Shown in pieces: positions 28,201 to 35,418 of a DNA stretch of 64,000 nt. Position numbers and translations under genes: made by a program. Each line of letters begins with the position of its first letter. Within the stretch, counting starts at the first letter, position 1. Origin of the DNA: Cellulomonas fimi (GTDB lineage Bacteria; Actinomycetota; Actinomycetes; Actinomycetales; Cellulomonadaceae); the NCBI RefSeq assembly GCF_012952065.1, contig NZ_JABCJJ010000015.1, positions 1 through 64,000 of the forward strand. Reading direction: 5' to 3'. Under the pieces are notes generated by a model. It did no database searches. It was not told the origin of the DNA and saw nothing but the letters and a program-made list of their open reading frames with translations.

Positions 28201-28239
28201 CGCGATGGGCTCGAAGTGACGCGCCGGTGCCTCACTCAC
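25201..28239 (-). CDS. hsdR: Type I restriction enzyme R subunit
   Basis: 1012 residues. The N-terminal nuclease domain has Asp162 (NRYDVTVLVNG) and Glu176-x-Lys178 (VHIELKRRG) of the PD-(D/E)XK site. The motor follows with Walker A TTGSGKT (about 334-340), DECHR (434-438) and FGFTGTPIF. The C-terminal half has QAYSRTNRILNSV and a helical region contacting the methylase core. HsdR cuts unmodified DNA after ATP-driven translocation. It resembles the EcoR124I group (type IC). GTG 28239 overlaps the hsdS stop as GTGA, with GAGGAGG 7 bases upstream. Third-position GC is lower than in flanking genes, consistent with horizontal acquisition. Confidence 0.95.
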   Translation of the reverse strand: MSEAPARHFEPIALSSESTVVAEFVADQRAEHGYQSESELEAAFIELLREQAYEHLPITSEAQLVANLRTQLEALNHIAFSDAEWERFFTTTIAGDKDGIVEKTVRIQEDHVQLLKRDDGSTKNITLLDKRHIHNNRLQVVNQYEVTSTGATAAERRENRYDVTVLVNGLPMVHIELKRRGVDLREAFNQIDRYQRDSFWSGSGLFEYVQLFVISNGTLTKYYSNTTRFQHLSETAAARRAKKKTSSSFEFTSWWADASNAPIGDLTGFARTFFAKHTLLNILTRYCVLTADRMLLVMRPYQIVATERILSRIEISTTYKQFGTLAAGGYVWHTTGSGKTLTSFKTAQLASRLGDVDKVLFVVDRKDLDYQTMREYDRFEKGAANSNTSTAVLKRQLEDPGARIIITTIQKLSTFIAKNKGHEVFGGHVVIIFDECHRSQFGDMHTAITKAFKRYHLFGFTGTPIFAANAGSGGNVQLRTTAQAFGEKLHTYTIVDAINDKNVLPFRIDYVNTVRQADTVVDKQVSAIDTAKALLAPQRVRKVVEYIREHFDQKTKRNETYRLADKRVAGFNSIFATASIEAAKIYYNQFGLQQLDLPEAQRLKVALIYSYAANEDEPDGLLDEEEFETDGLDKSSRDFLEDAIQDYNDMFGTSFDTSADKFQNYYKDLSLRLKNREIDLVIVVNMFLTGFDATTLNTLWVDKNLRAHGLIQAYSRTNRILNSVKTYGNIVSFRNLEDETNDAIALFGNKDATGIVLLKPYQEYFDEYADKVAELQQRIPLGQAIVGEDAQKAFIALFGAILRLRNILTSFDDFAGQGILSDRDLQDYQSLYLDLYQSFRRATDAEKESINDDVVFEIELIRQVEINVDYILMLVVRYRAAHGDGEDKEIKATIDRAIDSSPSLRNKKDLIETFVDDLTITDDVAADWRTYIEAKRAAELERIITEEQLKPAATRAFVDTAFRDGAIRATGTAVTTILPPLSRFSQGSNHSERKQIVLQRLTVFFERFVGLV

Positions 28240-29477
28240 GGGACAGCCTCCTCGAAGGACAGGAGCCGGTCACGGTAGTACTCGTACTGCTTGCGGCGCC
28301 CGGCGATCTCCGCAGGCAGGCCGACGGCGATGTCGGCGATCAACGCGTCGAACTTGTCGAGGATCCCGACGACGCGCTCCTGCTCCTCCCTCGGCGGCAC
28401 CTGGATCTTGATCTTGGCGAGGTTCGCACCAGAGATTCGAACGACCTTCGACTCTGAGGCGAACTTGACCTTCTGCTCCTGAAAGCTCGCCGACTGGAAG
28501 AAGTACGACGCGTACCTCGGGTCGAGTGTGTGTCGGAAGATCTGGCAGTCGTCGTGGACCGCCACCTCGTCGTCGCTGAGCCAGGCAACCGCCTTGCAGA
28601 CGTCCTCGACGTTCTCCCCCGTCGCCGCGATCACCAGGTCGCCCTTCTTGGCTAGCCGGAGCGATGCACTCATAGCGGGGTTCAAGAACGCAACCGTCGA
28701 CGTCGCCGAGGTGCCGTAGTCGGTGTAGATCTGCCCGTAGTGGATGCACCCCAGGCCGGACTCGACGTAGTCGTCCTTGGTGAAGCGGCGGCCCCGGATG
28801 AACTCGCCGACGTCACCCAGAGTCGTCCACCGCGCGTCCCCGTCATCGGGAAACGTCAGGAGCCGCTCCCGATACTGGGCATACTGCGCCTTGCGGGCCT
28901 CCAGCTCCGCCTCCAGCTCCGCCTCCAGCTCCGCCTCCAGCTCCGCGAAAGAGTCCAATACTCGCACGATCTCCTGTTGAATATCGAGAGCGGGAGCGGG
29001 GATTCGAACTCTCGCCAGCCCTGTGCCCGAAATACGTCGCACTTTCGTACCAGTGATGCCGACCGTCTTCTGCGCTTGGAATCGCTCAGACTCGAAGAAG
29101 TATGCGACAAACTTCGGATCCATCGAGTGACGGAATATGTATGCGTCACCGCTCACTGCAGCGTCCTCGTCGCCAAGCCAGGCAACGGCCTTTGCTACTG
29201 CATTGTCGTCCTCGCTCGTGGTGGCGATGACAAGATCGCCAGGTTGCGCTTTCCGCATTCCACGCGCGAATTCGGGCGTGACGAACGAGATGGACTCCGC
29301 CGTCCAGGTGCCGTAGTGGGTGTGAATCTGGCCGTAATGGATCGCGGGAACACCCACGTCGGTCAAGTCCTTCTTCTGGAGGCCGTTCCCCCGAGTGAAG
29401 GTTCCGATCTCCCCGAGGAACTTGTACTCAATGCCGTTTGGCGCGAACTCCGCAATAAGGTCGTCGATCACGCTCAC
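28236..29477 (-). CDS. hsdS: Type I restriction-modification specificity subunit S
   Basis: 413 residues with two target-recognition domains (about 15-155 and 205-355), each ending in a helical spacer. The halves are alike: IHYGQIHTHYGT and IHYGQIYTDYGT; GDLVIATTSEDDNAVAKAVAWL and GDLVIAATGENVEDVCKAVAWL. The central spacer contains four exact ELEA repeats (28897-28944) followed by RKAQYAQYRERLL, a coiled coil that fixes the distance between the domains. HsdS sets the DNA target of both the methylase and the nuclease. GTG 29477 overlaps the DUF1016 stop as GTGA and has AAGGAG 8 bases upstream. Confidence 0.94.
   Translation of the reverse strand: MSVIDDLIAEFAPNGIEYKFLGEIGTFTRGNGLQKKDLTDVGVPAIHYGQIHTHYGTWTAESISFVTPEFARGMRKAQPGDLVIATTSEDDNAVAKAVAWLGDEDAAVSGDAYIFRHSMDPKFVAYFFESERFQAQKTVGITGTKVRRISGTGLARVRIPAPALDIQQEIVRVLDSFAELEAELEAELEAELEARKAQYAQYRERLLTFPDDGDARWTTLGDVGEFIRGRRFTKDDYVESGLGCIHYGQIYTDYGTSATSTVAFLNPAMSASLRLAKKGDLVIAATGENVEDVCKAVAWLSDDEVAVHDDCQIFRHTLDPRYASYFFQSASFQEQKVKFASESKVVRISGANLAKIKIQVPPREEQERVVGILDKFDALIADIAVGLPAEIAGRRKQYEYYRDRLLSFEEAVP
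28897..28944 (-). repeat. Four perfect 12-bp repeats in the HsdS central spacer (ELEA x4)
   Basis: GCCTCCAGCTCC (plus strand) is repeated four times without change, encoding Glu-Leu-Glu-Ala on the minus strand. In EcoR124I and EcoR124II a 12-bp (TAEL) repeat present in two or three copies at the same place sets the length of the non-specific gap in the DNA target. Confidence 0.92.
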
Positions 29478-30514
29478 TCGGCGTCTCCTTGCAGCTCGGC
29501 CTCGATCTGCTCGATGGTCGGCATCGCGACCTGCAGCTGTTCTGGCAGCGACTCGACGAGCTGGTACTCCGCGACCCCGAGCGGCTGGGCCGTCCCGCGC
29601 AGCGCGTACTCGGCCACGACCTTGTCCTTGCTCTTGCACAGCAGCAGGCCGATGGTCGCGCCGTCGTGCTCGTGCTTCACCTGCGCGTCGACCGCGGTCA
29701 GGTAGAAGCCGAGCCGACCGAGGTACTCGGGCTCGAACGTGCCGGCCTTGAGCTCGACGACGACGTAGCGCCGGAGCGTGAGGTGGTAGAAGAGCAGGTC
29801 GAGGTAGAAGTCCTCCTCCCCGACCTGCAGATGAACCTGCCGTCCGACGTAGGCGAACCCGGCGCCGAGCTCGAGCAGGAACTCGGTCACGTGCGCGACC
29901 AGCGCGTTCTCGATCTCCCTCTCGCCCGCCTCGTCACCGAGCCCGAGGAAGTCGAACAGGTAGGGGTTCTTGAGCGACTCGCGGCCGAGGTCGGAATGCG
30001 GCGTAGGGAGCGTGCTCTCGAAGTTCGTGACAGCCTGCCCTTGCCGCTCCACCACGTGCCGCTCGATCTGGATGGCCAGAACGTTTCGCGACCAGCCGTG
30101 CCGCACAGCTGCTTCGGCGTACGCCAGCCGCTCCTCCGGCGTCTTGAGCTTGGTGAGCAGCACGAGGCTATGACTCCAGGGGATTCGTCCAACAGCCTGT
30201 TGGACGATTGCCTCCTCAGGCCAGGCATCCGCGAACGCCCGCATGTACATGAGGTTCGCGCGGGAGAACCCCTTCATGTCCGGGAAGGCCGAGCGGAGGT
30301 CATGGGAGAGGCGTTCGACGACCTTGCGTCCCCAACCCTGCTCCGACTGACGGACGAGGATGTCGTTGCCGATCTGCCAGTACAGGTGCAGCATCTCAGC
30401 GTTGACCGCCAGCGCTGCCCGCTGCTGGGCCGCGTGGACGCGGGACTTCAAGCCGTCCAGCCAGGCCCGGTACCCGTCGGGAGGATCGGTCAGCGCGAGC
30501 GGGCGGTCCGTCAT
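29474..30514 (-). CDS. DUF1016/YhcG-type PD-(D/E)XK nuclease in the type I operon
   Basis: 346 residues. The N-terminal DUF1016 domain (about 10-165) has NAEMLHLYWQIGNDIL and FSRANLMYMRAFA. The C-terminal PDDEXK nuclease domain (about 200-330) has FAYVGRQVHLQVGEEDFYLDLLF and RRYVVVELKAG. Both junctions are coupled: ATGA with hsdM and GTGA with hsdS. DUF1016 nucleases are often embedded between hsdM and hsdS; an accessory defence role is assumed for the family, but substrate and timing are not established. Length is normal and the active-site residues Asp, Glu and Lys are present. Confidence 0.88.
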   Translation of the reverse strand: MTDRPLALTDPPDGYRAWLDGLKSRVHAAQQRAALAVNAEMLHLYWQIGNDILVRQSEQGWGRKVVERLSHDLRSAFPDMKGFSRANLMYMRAFADAWPEEAIVQQAVGRIPWSHSLVLLTKLKTPEERLAYAEAAVRHGWSRNVLAIQIERHVVERQGQAVTNFESTLPTPHSDLGRESLKNPYLFDFLGLGDEAGEREIENALVAHVTEFLLELGAGFAYVGRQVHLQVGEEDFYLDLLFYHLTLRRYVVVELKAGTFEPEYLGRLGFYLTAVDAQVKHEHDGATIGLLLCKSKDKVVAEYALRGTAQPLGVAEYQLVESLPEQLQVAMPTIEQIEAELQGDAE

Positions 30515-32076
30515 CCGGCCCCCTCGAGGTCCGCGACGATCGCGTCGATCGCTGTCCGCAGCTCGGTCTGCCGCTCGACGATGCCTGCGATGCGCGCGTT
30601 GAGCTCGTTGATGTCGACCGCCTCGCGGGTGTCTTCGGCCTCGACCCAGGACGACACCGAGAGGTTGTAGGCGTTCTCGGCGATCGCCTCGTTGTCGACG
30701 AGGCGGACGAAGTGGTCGGCGTCCTGACGGTCGACGAACGCGTCGAGGATCTTCCGCTGGTCGGCGTCGGTGAGCTTGTTCTTGTTGCCGCGGCGGACGA
30801 ACTGGGCAGAAGCGTCGATGAACAGCACCTTGTTCTCGGCCTTGGACTTCTTGAGCACGATGACGCAGGTCGCGATCGTGGTGCCGAAGAACAGGTCCGC
30901 CGGTAGCTGGATGACGGCGTCGACGTAGTTGTTGTCGATCAGGTACTTGCGGATCTTCGCCTCGGCGCCGCCACGGTAGAGCACGCCGGGGAACTCGACG
31001 ATCGCCGCGGTCCCGTTGACGGCCAACCACGACAGCATGTGCATCGTGAACGCCAGGTCCGCCTTGGACTTCGGTGCCAGCACGCCGGCCGGCGCGTACC
31101 GCGGATCGTTGATCAGCAGCGGGTTCGCGTCGCCGTCCCACCTGGTGGAGTAAGGCGGGTTGGACACGATCGCCTCGAACGGCTCGTCGTCCCAGTGGGC
31201 GGGGTCCGTGAGCGTGTCGCCGTGCGCGATGTCGAACTTCTCGAAGTTGATGTCGTGCAGGAACATGTTGATCCGGGCCAGGTTGTAGGTGGTCAGGTTG
31301 ATCTCCTGACCGAAGAAGCCCTGGCGGACGTTGTCCTTGCCGAGGACCTTGGCGAACTTCAGCAGCAGCGAGCCGGACCCGCAGGCCGGGTCGTACACCT
31401 TGTTCACCCCGGTCTTGCCGACCACGGTGATGCGGGCGAGGAGCTCGGAGACCTCCTGCGGCGTGTAGAACTCCCCGCCGGACTTGCCTGCGCTCGAGGC
31501 GTACATCTGCATCAGGTACTCGTACGCGTCGCCGAACGCGTCGATCTTGTTCTCGCTGAAGCTGCCGTCCCCGAGGTTCAGGTCTCCGATCGCGTCGAGC
31601 AGCTTGACGAGCTGTGCGTTGCGCCTGGCCACGGTGCTGCCGAGCTTGGCGCTGTTCACGTCGAGGTCGTCGAACAGGCCCTTGATGTCGTACTCGCTGT
31701 CCGTACCGACCGCGGAGGCCTCGATGTTCTTGAAGACGCGCTCGAGCGTCTCGTTGAGGTTCTCGTCCCTCGGGGCACTCTTGCGCACGTTGACGAAGAG
31801 CTCGCTCGGCAGGATGTAGAAGCCCTTCTCAGCCACCGTCTCCCTGCGGCCGAACTCGGCGTCCTTGTCGCTGATGGCGGTGTAGTCGAACCGGATCACA
31901 CCCGCCTCGAGCTCGAAGCCGTTCAGATAGGCCGTGAGGTTCTCGGAGATGTAGCGATAGAACAGCATGCCGAGGACGTACTGCTTGAAGTCCCAGCCGT
32001 CCACGCTCCCTCGGAGGTCGTTCGCGATCCGCCAGATCGTCTTGTGCAGCTCCGCGCGCTGCGTCTCGCGGTTCAT
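30511..32076 (-). CDS. hsdM: Type I restriction-modification methyltransferase subunit M
   Basis: 521 residues. An N-terminal helical HsdM domain (about 8-150, KTIWRIANDLRGSVDGWDFKQ) is followed by an N6-adenine methylase domain with GEFYTP (201-206), SAM motif DPACGSGSLL (229-238) and catalytic NPPY (306-309). Two HsdM with one HsdS methylate the host target site. ATG 32076 has AGGAG about 10 bases upstream. First gene of the hsdM-DUF1016-hsdS-hsdR operon, whose members overlap by four bases at each junction. A possible -10 TAGAGT lies at 32177-32172. The operon sits directly 3' of tRNA-Ala. Confidence 0.95.
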   Translation of the reverse strand: MNRETQRAELHKTIWRIANDLRGSVDGWDFKQYVLGMLFYRYISENLTAYLNGFELEAGVIRFDYTAISDKDAEFGRRETVAEKGFYILPSELFVNVRKSAPRDENLNETLERVFKNIEASAVGTDSEYDIKGLFDDLDVNSAKLGSTVARRNAQLVKLLDAIGDLNLGDGSFSENKIDAFGDAYEYLMQMYASSAGKSGGEFYTPQEVSELLARITVVGKTGVNKVYDPACGSGSLLLKFAKVLGKDNVRQGFFGQEINLTTYNLARINMFLHDINFEKFDIAHGDTLTDPAHWDDEPFEAIVSNPPYSTRWDGDANPLLINDPRYAPAGVLAPKSKADLAFTMHMLSWLAVNGTAAIVEFPGVLYRGGAEAKIRKYLIDNNYVDAVIQLPADLFFGTTIATCVIVLKKSKAENKVLFIDASAQFVRRGNKNKLTDADQRKILDAFVDRQDADHFVRLVDNEAIAENAYNLSVSSWVEAEDTREAVDINELNARIAGIVERQTELRTAIDAIVADLEGAG

Positions 32077-32447
<371 letters not shown>

Positions 32448-32500
32448 TCGAGCGGGCTACAGATTAGCACCCGGCTCCGGGGTTCTGAGAAATCGGCAGG

Positions 32501-33811
32501 TCACTCGCCCGACGCACGCCGGCGCGCGAGCACCGCGTCCAGGTCGATCGACGGCGCGGGTGCCCCCGGCTCGGCCGCCGCTTCGCCGGCCGCAGCAGTC
32601 CGCCCGCTCGCCGACGACGCCGCGTCCCCCACCTCGGCCTCGTCCTCGCCCTCCGCGTCGGTCGCCGACGACGCCGTCGCGACAGCCGCCTCTTCGAGCA
32701 CCAGCGGCGCCGGCTCACGACGTGGAGCGGCGGCCTTGGTCGTATAGGTCGGGCGCGGGACGGGGACCGGCTCCCACTGGGTCGAGCCGGCCTCCTCCGC
32801 GTGCGACGCCTCGGTCTGCGCGTCCGGCTCGTCCGCCACGGCGGTCACCGCGTCGTCGGCCTCGGTCTCGATCCCCGCCTCCGTCCGGGTCTCGATCCCC
32901 GCCTCCGTCCGGGTCTCCGTCTCACTGCCGGTGCCCACCGGCACCGCACTCGTCGCGCGACCCCGCGCGGAGCGCCCGCGCGTGATCGCGCCGTCCGTCG
33001 CGACCTCGTCCCCGACCCGCTCGATCACCTCGGTGTGCGCGTCCGACGGGTGGTACGCGCGCCCGGTGACGGGAGCGCCGGGCGCGAGTGCCGCACGAGC
33101 CGGCGCCGCCTCGCGACGCGCCCACGCGGCGTCGGCGGCCTGGCCCTGGAGCACCGCGCGCCGGCCGAGCACGAGGACGCCGGCGAGCGCGACGGTCGGC
33201 ACAGCGGCCGCGACGAGCGGGAGCGTCCCGAACCCCACCACGACCCACGCCGCCGCGCTGAGCGCGAGGAGGGCGACGGTCAGGACGGCGCGACGCCGGG
33301 CTGCCGCGGCACGACGCGCGAGGGTCGCTGCGCGCTGGGCCCGCCGCTGGGCCGCGCGCCGGGCGGCGTCGGCCGTGGTCTTGTCCTGCGTGCCGTGCGG
33401 TCGTTCCACGATGCCGCCCACCCTCGCCGCGCTGTGCTTCCCGACCGGACCCTGCTGCCCGGTCGAACCCTGCTGCCCGGTCGAACCCTGCTCCCGAACC
33501 GAACCCTGCTCCCGAACCGAACCCTGCACCCGAGCCGAACCCTGCACCGGGATGCCCCAGCCGGGCGTGAGCAGCCCGGTCCGCTTCTCAGCGCCCGGGC
33601 CGCACTCTGCCCGGGCCTCGCCGGCGCGCGCCGCCCGACCTGCCCTGTCTCCGAGCCGGTCGGCCACCGCGAGCACCCGCAGCGCCTCCGAGAACCTGTC
33701 CTCGGCACGCGACTCGAGCAGCTGTTGCCGGTACCGCAACCGCTGCGGCACCAGGTACGCGATCCAGAGGGCCACCGCCGCGAGGGAGGCGACCCCAGCC
33801 AGATCTCGCAC
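32501..33811 (-). CDS. Conserved membrane protein of unknown function (Rv0996-like position)
   Basis: 436 residues. An N-terminal helix (about 5-22, VASLAAVALWIAYLVPQRL) is followed by a low-complexity stretch of 18-bp repeats (VQGSVREQGS type, about 90-125). Then come an Ala/Arg-rich segment, two hydrophobic helices (about 175-215), and a long acidic, disordered tail with a second coding repeat (RTEAGIET twice). It ends in LDAVLARRRASGE. No domain is recognised. GTG 33811 is predicted to be leaderless (-10 TACGGT at 33824-33819). It follows the rimJ-type GNAT gene, the position held by membrane protein Rv0996 in Mycobacterium. Confidence 0.75.
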   Translation of the reverse strand: MRDLAGVASLAAVALWIAYLVPQRLRYRQQLLESRAEDRFSEALRVLAVADRLGDRAGRAARAGEARAECGPGAEKRTGLLTPGWGIPVQGSARVQGSVREQGSVREQGSTGQQGSTGQQGPVGKHSAARVGGIVERPHGTQDKTTADAARRAAQRRAQRAATLARRAAAARRRAVLTVALLALSAAAWVVVGFGTLPLVAAAVPTVALAGVLVLGRRAVLQGQAADAAWARREAAPARAALAPGAPVTGRAYHPSDAHTEVIERVGDEVATDGAITRGRSARGRATSAVPVGTGSETETRTEAGIETRTEAGIETEADDAVTAVADEPDAQTEASHAEEAGSTQWEPVPVPRPTYTTKAAAPRREPAPLVLEEAAVATASSATDAEGEDEAEVGDAASSASGRTAAAGEAAAEPGAPAPSIDLDAVLARRRASGE

Positions 33812-33909
33812 GTCACCGACCGTAGGCGCGCGCGCCGCACCACGGCGGCAGCCGGCGCGGCGTGTCGGCGGGCGAAACTACACGCGTGTCATTCCCGGGC
33901 CGCGCTCGG

Positions 33910-34524
33910 TCATTCCGGGGCGCTCGACGCCGACCTCGTGACCTTCCACCGGGTCAGCAGCCCCTCCGGGACCTCCTCCGCGGTCAGCGCGAACGTCCGG
34001 TGGTCGCACCACTCCCCCGCGATGTGGAGGTAGCGCACCCGCACGCCCTCGTCGCGGAAGCCGAGCTTCTCGACGACGCGCAGGCTCGCCGCGTTCTCGG
34101 GCCGGACGTTGATCTCGACGCGGTGCAGACCGAGCGCGCCGAAGCAGTGGTCGGTGGCGAGCGCGACCGCCGTCGGGATGATCCCTCGCCCGGCGACGTG
34201 CTGGGAGACCCAGTAGCCGATGGTCGCCGACCGCAGCGAGCCGTAGGCGATGCCGGACACCGTGAGCTGCCCCACCAGCCGCTCCTCGTGGTCGACGGCG
34301 AACGGCAGCGCCGTCCCGGCCCTCGCCTGCCGGGAGAGCTGGCGCACGAACTGCGCGAACGAGGGCGGCGGACCGGGCACGGGGACCGGCGACGACGCCT
34401 CCCACCGGTCGAGCCAGCCCGCGTTGGACGCCCGGAGCGCGAGCCACGTCCGCCCGTCGTGGCGCGTCAGCCCGCGCAGGCGGACGTCGCCGTCGGCCAG
34501 CGCCACGGGCCACCCGGTCCGCAT
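33910..34524 (-). CDS. GNAT N-acetyltransferase (RimJ/RimL type)
   Basis: 204 residues. The GNAT fold is seen in VGQLTVSGIAYGSLRSATIGYWVSQHVAGRGIIPTAVALATDHCF, where the Q/R-x-x-G-x-G/A acetyl-CoA loop appears as HVAGRGI. It continues with HRVEINVRPENAASLRVVEKLGFRDEG. This subfamily acetylates N-termini of ribosomal proteins, so a ribosomal protein target is likely but unproven. ATG 34524 follows two bases after the stop of the short glp-like ORF. Gene order with fthC on one side and an Rv0996-like gene on the other is conserved in actinobacteria. Confidence 0.9.
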   Translation of the reverse strand: MRTGWPVALADGDVRLRGLTRHDGRTWLALRASNAGWLDRWEASSPVPVPGPPPSFAQFVRQLSRQARAGTALPFAVDHEERLVGQLTVSGIAYGSLRSATIGYWVSQHVAGRGIIPTAVALATDHCFGALGLHRVEINVRPENAASLRVVEKLGFRDEGVRVRYLHIAGEWCDHRTFALTAEEVPEGLLTRWKVTRSASSAPE

Positions 34525-34526
34525 GC

Positions 34527-34661
34527 CTAGCCCTCGAGCACCTGGGAGCGGGCCCGGTCCCCCGCCCGGACCGCCGTGCTCTGCTGGGAGACGACGGCGA
34601 GCGCGTCGCCGTACGCGCGCGACCCGAGCGAGAGCTCACCCGGGTCTCCTACGGGCGTCAC
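34527..34661 (-). pseudogene. 44-codon remnant resembling the C-terminus of Glp/MoeA
   Basis: GTG 34661, with GAGGAG 9 bases upstream, opens a 44-codon frame ending two bases before the GNAT ATG. DALAVVSQQSTAVRAGDRARSQVLEG resembles the end of molybdopterin molybdotransferase-like Glp/MoeA proteins (D-x-L-x-VV...AG...VL-x-G). In relatives the order is fthC - galU - glp/moeA - rimJ - Rv0996; here galU and nearly all of glp are absent and this tail remains. The good Shine-Dalgarno leaves open that it is translated as a small protein. Confidence 0.45.
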
Positions 34662-34761
34662 CTGGCGCCCCTCCTCGGGATCGTCATGGGGTGGAGGCTA
34701 ACAACGGCTCTCGGCGCGTGCCGCGTCGGACCACCCCGCCCCATGCGCGAGACTGTTCGCC

Positions 34762-35412
34762 ATGAGCAACGTCGCCCAGCCCGTTCCGGCCGCGCACGGC
34801 GCCATGGACCCCGAGGACGCGAAGGACGCGCTCAGGAAGGCCATCCGGGCCGCCCGGCAGGCCCGCTCGGAGCGCCGCCGGCTGGAGGCGGCCGAGGCGT
34901 TCGGGTCCGTGCTGAGCACGCTGCCGCCGCTGCGCGAGGCCCGCTGCGTCGCCGCCTACGCCGCCCGCGCGTCCGAGCCCAGCACCCTGCCGCTGCTCGA
35001 GTGGCTGACCGACCGGGGCGTCCGGGTCCTCCTGCCGGTGCTGGGCTCGGGCCTGCAGCGCGACTGGGCGGAGTACCGCGGCGCCGAGGACCTGCACCAG
35101 CGCGCCCCCGGCCGACCGCCCGAACCGGGCGGCCCCCACCTGGGCCCCGAGTCGCTCGCCGAGGCCGACGTCATCGTCGCGCCGGCACTCGCGGTCGACA
35201 CCTCGGGGGCCCGGCTCGGCCAGGGCGGAGGCTGGTACGACCGTGCGCTGGAGCACGCGCGGCCGACGGCGCCCGTCGTCGCCATGGTCTTCGCCGAGGA
35301 GGTCTACGACGCCGGCACGCGCCCGCTGCCGCGGCAGGCGCACGACCGCATGGTCGACGCCGTCGCGACGCCCGAGGGTTGGCGCTGGCTCCGGCCGCAG
35401 ACCGCCGGGTAG
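34762..35412 (+). CDS. 5-formyltetrahydrofolate cyclo-ligase
   Basis: 216 residues. It converts 5-formyl-THF with ATP to 5,10-methenyl-THF. An N-terminal KDALRKAIRAARQARS helix, then VAAYAARASEPSTLPLLEWL and the nucleotide/substrate loop ARLGQGGGWYDRAL are diagnostic. ATG 34762 lies 7 bases after GAGACT, a weak -10 that would give a leaderless mRNA. It normally faces galU divergently; here the divergent neighbour is the glp remnant. Length is normal. Confidence 0.93.
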   Translation: MSNVAQPVPAAHGAMDPEDAKDALRKAIRAARQARSERRRLEAAEAFGSVLSTLPPLREARCVAAYAARASEPSTLPLLEWLTDRGVRVLLPVLGSGLQRDWAEYRGAEDLHQRAPGRPPEPGGPHLGPESLAEADVIVAPALAVDTSGARLGQGGGWYDRALEHARPTAPVVAMVFAEEVYDAGTRPLPRQAHDRMVDAVATPEGWRWLRPQTAG

Positions 35413-35418
35413 CCGCCG

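Noticed and set aside
25270-28278. A 1002-codon open frame on the plus strand opposite hsdR
   Set aside because: It is the antisense shadow of a GC-rich gene; composition is Val/Arg/Gly-heavy with no domain, and hsdR on the other strand has all expected motifs.
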